Shown here: one piece after another, positions 24,501 to 36,500 of the stretch
Numbering within the stretch: position 1 is the stretch's first letter
Layout: each line of letters begins with the position of its first letter
From: Ceratotherium simum simum
Lineage: Eukaryota; Chordata; Mammalia; Perissodactyla; Rhinocerotidae
Direction: 5' to 3'
DNA length: 64,000 nucleotides
Assembly: GCF_000283155.1 (NCBI RefSeq)
Contig: NW_004454283.1
Coordinates: 296,384 to 360,383, forward strand
The notes under the pieces: generated by a model
What the model saw: the letters and a program-made list of their open reading frames with translations, nothing else
The model's database searches: none
Told to the model about the DNA's origin: nothing
Translations under genes and position numbers: made by a program

Positions 24501-27500
24501 TGGCCTCAGCGATTGGTTCAGGGAGTGTATGTGACCCCAGGTCAGCCAGTGAGACTCAACTATGGGACGTCTGCAGAACCAATGAAAAAGAGAAGCTCTT
24601 CTTGTTTCTTGGGCTGCCGGGGGATCAGGAGCCCACCCAGAGCTGCTGAGGCCATCTTGCCGCCAGGAGGGGAGGGCTTGCCTGAGCATGGAGCCTACCC
24701 AGAGGGGAAGGGAAGCCCCAATGACATTGTTAGAACCCCTGGATCCAGCTGTGCCTGAAGGTGATACCACCTCCCAGACTTTTCACTCACATGAGCCAAT
24801 TAATTCTGTTGGGGTTGAAGCCAGTCTGAACTGGGGTCTCCCCACTTGCAACCAAAAACTGGGGCCTCCCTGTCCCATCCCAAGCCAAGCCATCAGCACC
24901 TCAGAAAGAGGCTGAGTGGCTTCTCCCCTTTGGTGGAGGGCAGCACAGGGCACGGCCTGCAGGCTCGGGAAACCACAGACAACTGACAATGTTCTGGGCA
25001 GAGGTGAGAAGGCGAGGGACTGGGAGTGGGGACAGATGCTGGGGCAGCAATGCCAGGAGCCACAATACCCCGGGATGCGAGCCCAGTGTGGCCGGTTCAC
25101 AGAGGGCCCCAACTGTCCCCACACTGGAGCTCACAAACTTGCCCACAGTCTCCCAAGTTCAAGGGTCAAAAACTGGCCCAGGGGGGCCGGCCCCGTGGCT
25201 TAGCGGTTGAGTGCGTGCGCTCCGCTACTGGCGGCCCGGGTTCGGATCCCGGGCGCGCACTGACGCACCGACGCACCGCTTCTCCGGCCATGCTGAGGTC
25301 GCGTCCCACATACAGCAACTAGAAGGATGTGCAACTATGACATACAACTATCTACTGGGGCTTTGGGGAAAAAGAGGAGGAGGATTGGCAATAGATGTTA
25401 GCTCAGAGCCGGTCTTCCTCAGCAAAAAGAGGAGGATTAGCACGGATGTTAGCTTAGGGCTGATCTTCCTCACAAAAAAAAAAAAAAAAAACTGGCCCAG
25501 GGCCCCTGAACCCACCTGATCTGTTCCCTCCCTACCCTTAGCCCTCCTGTTCCTACCAAACCACTCCCTCCACTGGTTCCTAAGGAAGCCCACCTTCACG
25601 GTGCCGACTCCTCGGTAAGGGAGCCCGCCCTCCCCTCCGCCCAAACCCTCCTTGCTTCCAAGGCCTAAAGTCACACCTCCTTGGGGAAGCCACCCTCGGG
25701 GGCGCCACACCAACTCAGAAAACTGAAAGTGGAGGGCGTGGCCACCTTCCTCATTCTCCTCCCCTCCTCAGAAAAGCCAGCCCCTCCTCCCAGCATCCTC
25801 CACTCCCCCACTTCCTCCCTCTGGGGCCCACGAGGGGATGGAAAAGTGACAAGAGTCTTAGCCCTAGCACCTGCCTCCCCACGGACACCTCCCTGGCCTG
25901 GACCGAGACCTACTGCCTCCCCCAGCTCCTGAGGGGTCCAGGAGGATGTGCAGACCCCGCTGCCTGCTGCCCGCCGCCCAACCAGAGGCATGGCGTCTCC
26001 ACGGCTAACTGGCGCTTAATTAAATGCCAAATTAAGCATCAGTTCAGAGACTCCTGCAGGCCCAGGGAGGGGGCTGCCTCTTCTCCTGCTAGATGACCCT
26101 AATCCTCTAAGACAGGCCCTCTCTGGGCCCCCCACCCCAACTCCTGGCCCACAGAGCTGCAGATCTGCGGGAGTGCGGTTTACGGGGAACAACTCCAGCC
26201 TGGTGAGCTCCTATGCATCTGTCAGGACCCTGTACAAAGGACCCCTCCCCAGAGAAGTCCTCCCTGGCCCATCCAGCAGAGTGGCCGCCAGCTCCTGAGG
26301 AGCACAGTGGCCTTTTAGTGAGTGCCTACTATGTGCCAGATATGGAGTTGGTGCCCTACAGGTGCATTTCCAGAGTCCCACCACAGCAAAAGAGGCCCCA
26401 CTTACCAGATGGGGAAACAGGCAGAGAGGTTCAGTAGCTTGCCCAGGATCACACAGCCACAACTCATACCTCAGGCCCTTGGCTCATGACAGGGAGGGCA
26501 GAAGTATATCTAACCAGGTTCTTTCCCAGTGCCTCGTACAGATTCAGGCATACAACAGGTGCTCAATAAATGCTGAAGAAACCATGCTGAAGCTGGGTTC
26601 TCCTTGTCCCACCACCTCTCTAGGTTAGATCACAGGAGGCAGGCTGCTGGCACAACTGCTTCACGCTGACGTTCACTGAGTTCTTGCTGTGTACGCAGCC
26701 CTGGGCTGGGGGCTGGAAGGAGATGTGGACCCAAGACAAGAGCAGGAGTCCTATTTGGGCCAGACTGGAAGCCCCGGATCCAGTGCACAGGCCCACAGGC
26801 CTCCCTAGGCTTTGGCCCCACAGCCTCCAGTGGGCCTCTCTCCCAGCGCCAGACCCCAAATGATTGTGTCACTGCTTTGGTTAAGCACTGCCCTGCTGTA
26901 CTGTACTCCTCCTCAGAGCAGTTCTGAGGCTCAGGCAGGAGGGGCTGAGACCAGAAGACTCCAGAGTGGGCCACAGAGCCCCTCCTTGGCACCTGCTCAT
27001 TGGCACCTGGAATGGGCAGGCAAGGCTTCAAGACTCTCTGAGCCCAGTACCAGGAGGCTGGGGCGTCAGATGCTCTGGGGACTCGGGCTGCTTCCCTGGG
27101 ATACATGCCCTGGGTGACCTCCTTCTGCTGGGAGCCAGGGCCCTGGGGGGCCATATTAGCTACCTCAGTTGTACCATCTGGAAAATGGTCAGGAACCTCC
27201 ATTTCTGGGAGAGATGAGCTGCAGACAGGGACTCGGTGCCTCCCTGGCCCCTCGCAGCCCTGATGCAAGACAGAGGGTCCAGCAGCCAGGTCTGAGAGGG
27301 AACGAGCTATGATCTCAGGACCCTGCGCCCCTGTCCAGTCCAGCCATCCTCCCTGGCTGGGCATTAGCATGCCAGCCAAAGTCTCAGGAACCCCATTTGG
27401 TCTTCCGTGGCACGAGGCTAGGATGGCCTTAGAGGCTCTTTGAGCAAAGGCCACCCTTCAAGTGAACACACCCCAGAAACCGACCAGTGGCAAGGTAAAT

Positions 27501-30500
27501 GGCATCTCCATTTGTATTCTCCTCCTGTGTCCCCGCTCACCTGTCCCGCCCCACGCCGGTGTGGTGATGACGCCCAGCTGTCCCGTAGCCCCGCGGAGGC
27601 CTGGCCCCTGCCAGCACAGAAGCAGCCTGCGGAGCCTAAGGGCCCAGCATGGGCAAGAGGACCCGGGAACGTGCGCTTCCTGAGGCCAGCTCATCCTCTC
27701 CACCTGCGGAGAGCCACGCCTCACCTGCTCCCGGGCCCCAGTGCCCACGGGGAGACCGAGGCAGGGGCCTTTCAGCCCAGCTCTTGACTTGGGGAAGGGG
27801 GAGAACATGGGCTCCAAGCAGACCCCAGTTGTATGCCCGACCACCGAGGACTGCTGAAAATATTGAAGGTAAAGTTAAAAACCAGCCAGTGTTGGCACGA
27901 CGTGCAGAAAGGGGCCTCCTCCTGCAGGAGGGAGGATAAACAGGCTCAGGCCTTCTGGAGGGCGGCTGAGCTAAAGGGGTCAAAATATGGCCATGCTTTG
28001 TGCCCATATTTCTGAGAACTGGCCTCCAGGGAATGACTGAGGCCATGCACGGTGCTCTGGCTGTACTAGAATGCAGAAACGACACGGGAAGCCATCAGCA
28101 TGTCCAACAATAGAAGATTGGCTAAATGCGCTGTTACACAGTGAGCCCGGCCCAGCTGTCAAATTCGGTTCCGAGGAAGAAAATGTAACGACGTGGAAAT
28201 GTTCTCAACATAGTCAATGAAAACAAAAAGAAGGAATGGGGACCGGCCCGTGGCGTAGCGGTCAAGCGCACGCACTCCTCTGCGGCGGCCCGGGGTTCAG
28301 ATCCCAGGTGCACACCAACGCACTGCTTATCATGCCACGCTGTGGCGGCGTCCCACATAAAGCGGAGGAAGATGGGCACAGATGTTAGCCCAGGGCCAGT
28401 CTTCCTCAGCAAAAAAAGAGGAAGATTGGCAGATGTTAGCTCAGGGCTGATCTTCCTCACAAAAAAGACAAAAAAAAGGAATGGAATAGTAGAGGCAGAG
28501 GGCACCCTGCCACGCCTGGCTTACCGTGGGATTTGGGGCGGCCTCACACCGCGACTGGTTGGAGACACAGGTGTGCTGCTGGGTGCACCAGAAACAGGGC
28601 CACGGTGCCGACAGGCAGCTGGTGCAGCTGGAAGACAAGGGACCCCTCAGACACTCAGCCCCCCCCCCACTCCACCCCTGCCCCCAGGAACTGCGACCCA
28701 AGAGGCAGATCCCAGCAGAGGGGAAGAAGGCCTTTCTCATCATCACAGGGGCTGGGCACTTTGTAAGGTAGTGAGTTCCCTGCCGGAAGAGGTATGCAAA
28801 GGGGAAATAGATAGCAGGGCCTTTTTTTTGTGTGTGTGTGAGGAAGATTAGCCCTGAGCTAACATCCAATGCCAATCCTCCTCTTTTTGCTGAGGAAGAC
28901 TGGCCCTGGGCTAACATCCGTGCCCATCTTCCTCTACTTTACATGGGACGCCGCCACAGCATGGCTTGACAAGCGGTGCATCAGTGCGCGCCCGGGATCC
29001 GAACCTGCGAATCCCGGGCCGCCAAGGCAGAGCACACACACTTACCCGCTGCGCCATGGGGCCGGCCCAGATAAGCGGGGCCTTCGGGAGACTAAATGAA
29101 GTGTAATCAAAGCACTTCTCTGGGCCACTACCAGCCCCGGTGCTCACAGAGGCCAGGCACTGGGTGATGAGAGTTTGCTGCATGATAAATGAGCTGGCAA
29201 GTGAACGACTGAGGGTCCTGCCTGCCTCTAGGACACTAGCACTTTTCTTCCAAGTGCCTCCCTGAGAGCAAAGGCCCTCCCCTGCTCCCCCTCCCCGCTC
29301 CCTCGAGGCAGCCCCTGTCCACTCACGCCGTGTGGGGGTACACTTGTCCAACGCGGCTGCAGTCGTAGATGGTGAAATTGGCCCCGACGATGTTCCGCCC
29401 GTTGACCCTCACAGACATCTCGACGGTCACGTGGTCTGGAATGGATCAAGGGAGCCAGGGAGAGACGGACAAAGGAGCAGGGGGTCTGACATCAGGACTC
29501 CCATGCCTGAGAGTCCCCCGTTACACCCCTTTGGGGCTGGCCATCTGAGAACCCCCCACGGCTGGACCCAGATCCAGGGAGTGAGGTGCTTACCCTGGTG
29601 GGGCGGGAAGGGCGGGAACCGGTCCCTTGGCAGGAGGTTGCAATAGGCGATCTGGTGGCCAAAGGCAGGGCCCGGGACGTGGGCCACAGTGCGGATGCTG
29701 TTCCCGTAGTCACAGACGATCTCCATGCCGCTGAGGCTGGGCAGGCTGCCCGAGATCTGCAGGATCATGCCCTGGGCGCAAGAGACCCTCAGCTGGGGAG
29801 GGGGCACTCCCCTCACAGCCCCACCCCCAGGGCATGGAACCCTGGGAGAAGGGGTGGCAGGAGGCCAGGACTCCAGGCCAGAGGGCTACTTCCTACATGT
29901 GACCCTCCAGGCCTCAGTTTCCCCATCTGCAAAATGAAACTGGTCATCTTACAGTAGCCAAGGAGGCTCTGCATGATCTGGCCCCCGTGACCTCTCTGAC
30001 CCCAACTCCTAATACTCTCTCAAATTCACCAATCTGTTCCCACCTCAGGGCCTTTGCACTGACAGTTCCCTCTGCCCAGAACACTCTTCCCAGGCACTCA
30101 CCTTGGCTCACCTCCTTCATAGCTTTGCTCAAATGTCACCTTCGCAGTGAGCCCCCAGCTCTGACCTAGTCTAAAATGTCTACACTCTCCACACTCGCTC
30201 CCCACCCCTCTCTGTTCTGCTTTCTTTTTCTCTCTATATATCACCATCTTGACATTCCATGTTGCTTATTCTCTCACCCCATGAGATGTCAACCCCTCAA
30301 GGGCCAGGGGTTTGTCTGCCTTGTGCCCTGCTGTGTCCCCAGAGTCTAGAACTGCACATGGCACACAGTGGGTGCTCAGCAATCTATCTGATGAATGAAT
30401 GAACAAATGAATGAATGATGGACAAACCTGCGTCCGTCTGCCTGACGAGATACAGCATGGGAAGCACTCTGTGACGTGTAATAATGGAGGGGGTGCAGAG

Positions 30501-33500
30501 GAGCCGCCCCACCTGCCCATCACAACCATCACCTTCTCCCGTGATACATGAGGGCACCCAGCCCAGAGACGTCACTGAGGGCAGAGCCGGGTGGGACCCA
30601 GGCCTGTCTGTCTCTCAGCCCCTGCCCCTTGGCCAGGGCCTGAAACCACCCCTGCTCCCATGCTGCCCGCCATGGCTGGGGAGGGGGCTGCAGAGCTCGA
30701 GGCCTCCTGGGCAGAGGTGAGGGGCAAAGCCACTTGCCCCCACGCTGCAGATTCACCTGTTTCTGACAACAAGAAACAGCGGCCTAGCACTTGGTGCCCA
30801 CCCCACCCCTGCACTGGGGCTCACTCTCCTCCCATCCTCCAACCTGCCCCCTCCCTCCTGTGACTCCTGGGACTCTGGAGCCTGCCCACTTGAGCTCAAA
30901 TCCCAGCTCTGCTACTCCCTGGCTGTATGACCTTGAAAAAGTCACTTTACCGCTCTGTGCCTCAGTTTTCCTCACCTAAAAAACGGGGATGTAAAGAGTT
31001 GTGTGAGGCCTAACGGAGGCGAATGTCACGCACACGGCACGAGCTGACACTCAGTAACTGCTCAGTAATGCCCAGGCATTCTCATCGTTTTTAGGATTGG
31101 CCTCCAGGTCTCTGGGGCGCCATGGCAAGAGTCTCCCCCTCTCAGGGCTGGGTGCCTGTGAAGGGGACTCCCCATCCCATATCCCCCGGAGCTGGGTCCT
31201 GGTCCCTGGAGACTCACTGGGTATTCCTGGTGCACGTCGATCTCGGCAGGCAGGACGGTCATGGCAGGACAGCCACCAGGACCCTCGCTGGCGCTGGTCC
31301 AGAAATGCCACTGGCTGGAGTTGGCGCAGTCCCGCTGCAGGGTGCACCTGGAGCGCACAGCGCGGGTCAGGACCCCAGTGGGCTCCCCCCACTGCAGCCT
31401 CGCAGGCCCAGCCCCTGCCCGGGCGCCTCACCGAGTCTCCAGGGCGCACCAGCCGCAGTAGGCGTCGGCCGCACCCACGCAGTCCCCGCAGGTGGTATGC
31501 ACGGCGCAGGCGGCGACTTTCACCCTGGCCATCTGGAGGCAGAGGTGAGGGCCCTGCTCAATGGGGCTGCCGGCCCTCCTCTGGGGAGTCAGCATGGCGA
31601 GAGCCATGAGAGGCTGGAGGGAACAAGGCCTCCCTGCAGAGGTGAAGTCTGTGCCGGGTGGTGAAGGGCGAGCAGGCAAAGGGGATGGGGAAGGGGGGGT
31701 TCCTGGCAGGGGAACAGCGCGTGCAAAGGCAAGGCCAGCAAGAGTAGGGACTTGGCCAGGCCGGGGCTCTGGCCCTACCTGGTGGGATGTCATCAGATAA
31801 AGGTAGCCGGGGTCCGCTGGGTCAAACTGCATGACGTGGTGCACAGGCTCCCCGTAGGCCACCGTCACCACCCGCCTGCTCACCACCTGCATGCTCTCGT
31901 TCAGGTTGATCTGTGGGGGCGGTGGCCGTCAGGGTGATGGTGTGCTGGGAGGTTGCCCACGGCAGGGGGAGGCCACACACAGGGCAGCTGCCCCAGGGGG
32001 ACCTGGCCCGGGCCTGGAGTCTCGGCCTCCCCATCCTCTCCCGGGCCCTTCCAGGATGGTGGGAACTCGCAGAAGAGGAAGGGAGGGCAGGGGGTCCAGC
32101 CTCAACACTTTTGCTGCTGCTGTGCCCCCACCAGGAACAACCTCCTGACCGATCTTCTCCAGCACATCCCACCCTGTGAATATAGACGGACTTTACAGTT
32201 TACAAAATATTCTCCGGGAGGCTGTTTGGCATCATGACCAAGGGCAGGGACTTAGGTTTGAACTCTGGCTTTGACTTTACAAGCTATACAACTGAACAAG
32301 TTGTTCAAGCCATTTCCCCTCTCTGAGCCTCAGTGTCCTGACCGAATGGGACTAATGACAGTCCCTGCCCTGCAGGACTGCGGGGAGCACTAAATGAGAA
32401 GATGGGCGCCAAGTGCTGAGGGGGCCACACTCCCCTCATGCCCATATCACTGATGAGGAAACTGAGGCCCAGAGAGGCCAAGGGACTTGGCAAGAGTCAT
32501 GAAATGAAGACACCTCAGGGTCAGAATGCCAGCCCAGGCCTGTCTGACCCCAGAGTCCAAAGCTGAGTGTGGGGGGTGAGGCCCAAGGTCCTGACAGGAG
32601 GAAGACCAGGACTAGCTGGGACCTGGAAGGTTCTCTGGCTCTGCACGTCCTCCTGAGAACTGAGAATGACCGTCAGAGCCCCATCAAACTGCTCTTTTTC
32701 GGCTGGCCCCCCCACATTCCCAACATGCTGGCTTTCAAGGGTCTGCCTGACACTGAGCTGGGGCCAGTGGTCTGGATGCCTCCCCGGCAGCTGCCTGGGG
32801 CCTCCTACCACCCAACCCTCCTCTGTGGACTCCAAAACCTTTAAGTGGCTCCCTCCTGCTTATGGAATAAATTTGTTCTGGCATTCAAGGCCCTGACGAT
32901 CCGACCCCAGCTTACCCTGCCAGCCTCCTCTCCACCCACTCAACCCAACTCACGTATTCCAGCCTCCAGGGCTTTGCCGGTGCTGTGCTCCCTTCTGGAA
33001 TATCTCTCCCCTCCCCCTTCGACCAAGGTGTAACCGAGGCCAAGATCTGTCCTCCCAATGCCTCCTCTAGAAAAGCTCCCACGTGCCTTCACAGACCAAA
33101 CTGAAGTTCCTCTCCCCACAGGCTCTGTCCCAGCCGGAGACAGCACCTCGTCCCAGGTGGCCTCTTGGCAGAGTCTGTCCCAGGCAGTCAGTCCTCTCCC
33201 ACCCACCCCCACACCCCTCCCCCAGGCACCCAGCAGACGCTTGATTCATCTCCACTCCTTCAAACATCCATCGAGCACACCCTGGGCTCTGGGCCTGGGC
33301 CAGCTGTAGTGATCTAAGCCCCGAGCGGGGACAGACACTGAACAGCGCAGGGCAGGCTGAGGGACAGTGTGGGCTCTGAGCCCGCGGGACCCATTTGACC
33401 CCAGCTCTCGCTGTGTGACTCTGGGGCAGTCGTTTACCCTCTTGGAGCCTCAGTATCTTCATCTGTGAAATGGGAATCATGGCTCTGCCTCCCTCACAGC

Positions 33501-36500
33501 AGTGTGAGAATTACATGAGATGACGCCCTTGATATGCCCTTCAAGGCTGGGTAGACAGTAGGTGCCTAATAACTGCAGCTTCATGGGCCAGGGGGTGGGG
33601 GAGACTTCTTGCTCTCCACACACAGGCATCATCGCAGTAGACTGACCACAGTCCTGGATGGTCCGGCTCATTCTCCCCGTGACAGAGGAGGAAACTGAAG
33701 CTCAGAGTGAGAAGCAACATCGCAGGTCACACAGCTGGGAGCAGCGGAGCCAGGATCCGAATCCAAGCGTCTGACCCCAAACACGAGCCCCACCATCTAT
33801 GAACCCTTAACAAGGGCTTCCTAGGCTGAGGAGGAGACCCCCTGCCCCTCCCTGCTCCCACACCTGGCAGCTCCCCCACCACTGCTAGTGAGCCAACAAG
33901 GGTCCTGGGGCCAGGCGGGCTGCAGCTCTGACCCCTGCCCCACCCCAGCCCGTGGTGTCTGCCTGGGCAGCTAAGGGAATTGGATTATCGGATTGGAGGC
34001 AATTAGCCCAGGGCCTGGTGCACACGGAGGCCGTGCCCGGCAGCCGACTTTCCCGACAGGCCGGGAGTGGGCGGTGGTGCGGGGACAGGTCCAGGCCCCG
34101 CCGAGTCCTTCCTGCCCCACAGTGGGGAAACCAGATTCCCCTCACCCTCCCCAGCTCCCGCAACCTCAGGGCCAGGCATCATCACCTCCAGAAACCAGCC
34201 ATCTTGGGGGGGCCTTAGAGGGTGGCTGGGGGGGTGGAGGAGGAGGAGATGGCAGTGAGAGCCCCCACTTGCCAGGCTGTCACCACCCCCCTGTCAAAGC
34301 CCCACCACAACCTCGAGAGGCAGGGCTTACAGCCCTTCACAGATAGGGAAACTGAGGCCCAGAGAGAGAAAGCGCATTGTCCAAGGTCAAACAGCCAGCA
34401 AGTGGCTGAGCCCAGAGGCTTGACCTCAGATCCATCTACTTCAGCACCCGGTCCTAGAGCCCTCGCACTCGGCCCAGAATCCCTCCTCTGCACGACGGGG
34501 CACTTATGAGCAAGAGAGCAAGAAGCAGATGGGAAAAATGCTCTGTAAACTGTAAAGTGCTAGGCAAAGAGGAGAAAATGAAGGCTAATATTGGACCTGT
34601 AGAGGCCGTGTGCACGGCCTGCCCCCCACCCCCCAGGCCCCCTCAGCCTCCCGGCCCCCTGCCCCCCAGCCCTACCTTGAGCAGCCGCCCACTGACGGTG
34701 CCCAGGAAGACCACCGTGTAGTTGCCGACGCTGGCCACGGCCACGGAGGACAGGCCTGGGGCTCGGAACACAGGCGTGGCCTTCAGGGGCTGCAGGATGG
34801 ACAGCGGGTGCTGCAGGTGGGCGGCCCCACAGTCCAGCTGCTCCGGCTGCAGCTGGAAGAGAAGCAGCACAACAGACCTCGGTTCCGGAACCTTCTCGGG
34901 ATCCTTGCCTGCACCGTAGGTATCTCAGGCCTTGGCCTCAGAGCTTTCAAGTCTTGCCCCTGATTTATATGCCCAGCTCTGGGCTGAGGCCCAAACACAA
35001 GCAGGACCCCACCCCCAATCCCAGACCAACTCTTGGCTTCGGCCTTGGTCCTGGGGCAGCCTGGAGGAGACGATGGCTCAGGTACCCAGAAACTACACAG
35101 GAGGAGTTGTGTGAGGGAGGTAAAAAGGGCTGGTGAGGGGACAAGGTCAGGTCTGCAGGGGGCCAGGGAGGTCGGGACAGGGTGAGGCCTACACACCCTC
35201 ACGCCCTTGGAGCTGCACCCTGGCTGGTCAGAGCCGGGCAGAGCAGAGGAGCCCACACCAGAGCACCTGAGGCCGTCCTCTGACTCAACTTACCTGCTAA
35301 CACCCAACAGGTGTCCTCCTGCCTCAGCTGTGTCTCCACAGCAACCATGGGGTTTCCTCCTCCCGGTCCCCTGCTCTGACCCTAGCACCACCACCCCAAA
35401 TTCGCAGCAGCTCACCAGACCCCAGGTTGAGGCCTCTCCAAACTGAGGCCCTTTCCTCCTTCCCCAAGCACACACCCACTAATCTGCCCACATTACAGAC
35501 GGGTAAACCGTGGCCAGGTGTGTCCAAATGCACAGTCCCACCGTCCACATCAGCCCGGTGCTGCCTCAAATGGCAAATCAGCCCTCCCTCACAGGAGCGG
35601 GAAAACTGTGGCTGGTGACACCAGTCCCCGGCCATTCCCTGGACTTGCGGCCACCTTTCCCACCTTTCTCTGGGTCTTGTTGGTCCTTTCAAAGGTTCCT
35701 TCTGCGATTTGCACAAAAATAGAAAACAGGCCTCCAGGAAGCGCCTTTGAGAAGGTAACTGTGCAAATCCACAAGGATGCAGACACAAGGGTGGTTTAGA
35801 AGAGGGTACAGGGTGGTTTAGAAGAGCCTCAGTGTCCGACAGGATTAAGCATGTAAATTACGCCACATGGTACAGGAGGGCCACGCCCACCCCTCAATGA
35901 CAGCACAAATCTGTATCGATTATGACAGAAAGAAGCCTGGCTGAGAAAAGTCACAGGATGTCCTGGAGCCATTTAGGTAAAACTGGTGCATAAACAATAA
36001 AGTCACAGCCATGACAGTAACCAGAGCAGGAGCCACGTTTACTGGGAACTGACACCGCACCAGGCCTGGGCATTGGCTCCCTGCATCCTGGCAGCCCTGT
36101 GAGGTCCCGTGTCACAGATGGGGGAACAGAGGCTCAGAAGGGAAGCGGCCTGCTCCAGATCACCGGCTGCAAAGTCGTGCCTCCAGGACTGAAGCTAGCA
36201 GCAGCCTGGAGCCCGCAGCTCAGCATTCAGACACTGGGATGTGGGCATCAGAGGCTCCAAGTGGGGACTCAGAAGGTCACCAGAATGTAGCATCAGAACT
36301 GACTTTAGGGCGCAGCTTTAGAGAGATTTTTTTTTTTATCTGTACTTTCTGCAAGCCTAAGCCATTGACCACGGGCCAGCACGGGTTTTGCAACAAAATC
36401 TCAGCTAGCTTTCAAAAGAAAACAATGCTGGGTTCTTCCCTCCTTGGGCGAATAAACACAGTTGCAGCCCAATGGGCTCCTAGGCAAGGGCTGTTTCCCA

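Larger units (their letters stand above)
22218..28524 (-). other. PLXND1: PLXND1 intron 8 (6.3 kb)
   Basis: The second-largest intron. It holds two ERE SINEs (25184 and 28239), MIR fragments, an L1-like piece near 28000-28135 and an inverted repeat with homeobox-type TTAATTAA at 26014-26037. No exon is recognised. Confidence 0.8.
29772..31217 (-). other. PLXND1: PLXND1 intron 5
   Basis: A 1.4-kb intron. An L2-like fragment (about 29945-30400) and a plus-oriented MIR (about 30873-31060) occupy much of it. No gene is seen. Confidence 0.8.
31911..34675 (-). other. PLXND1: PLXND1 intron 2
   Basis: A 2.8-kb intron with MIR fragments in both orientations, an L2-like block (about 32825-33205) and a small AT-rich patch at 33971-34010. 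No gene is seen. Confidence 0.8.

Noticed and set aside
25190..25260. tRNA gene-like A and B boxes
   Set aside because: These are the tRNA-derived heads of ERE SINEs, followed by SINE-specific modules and A-tails, with target-site duplications.
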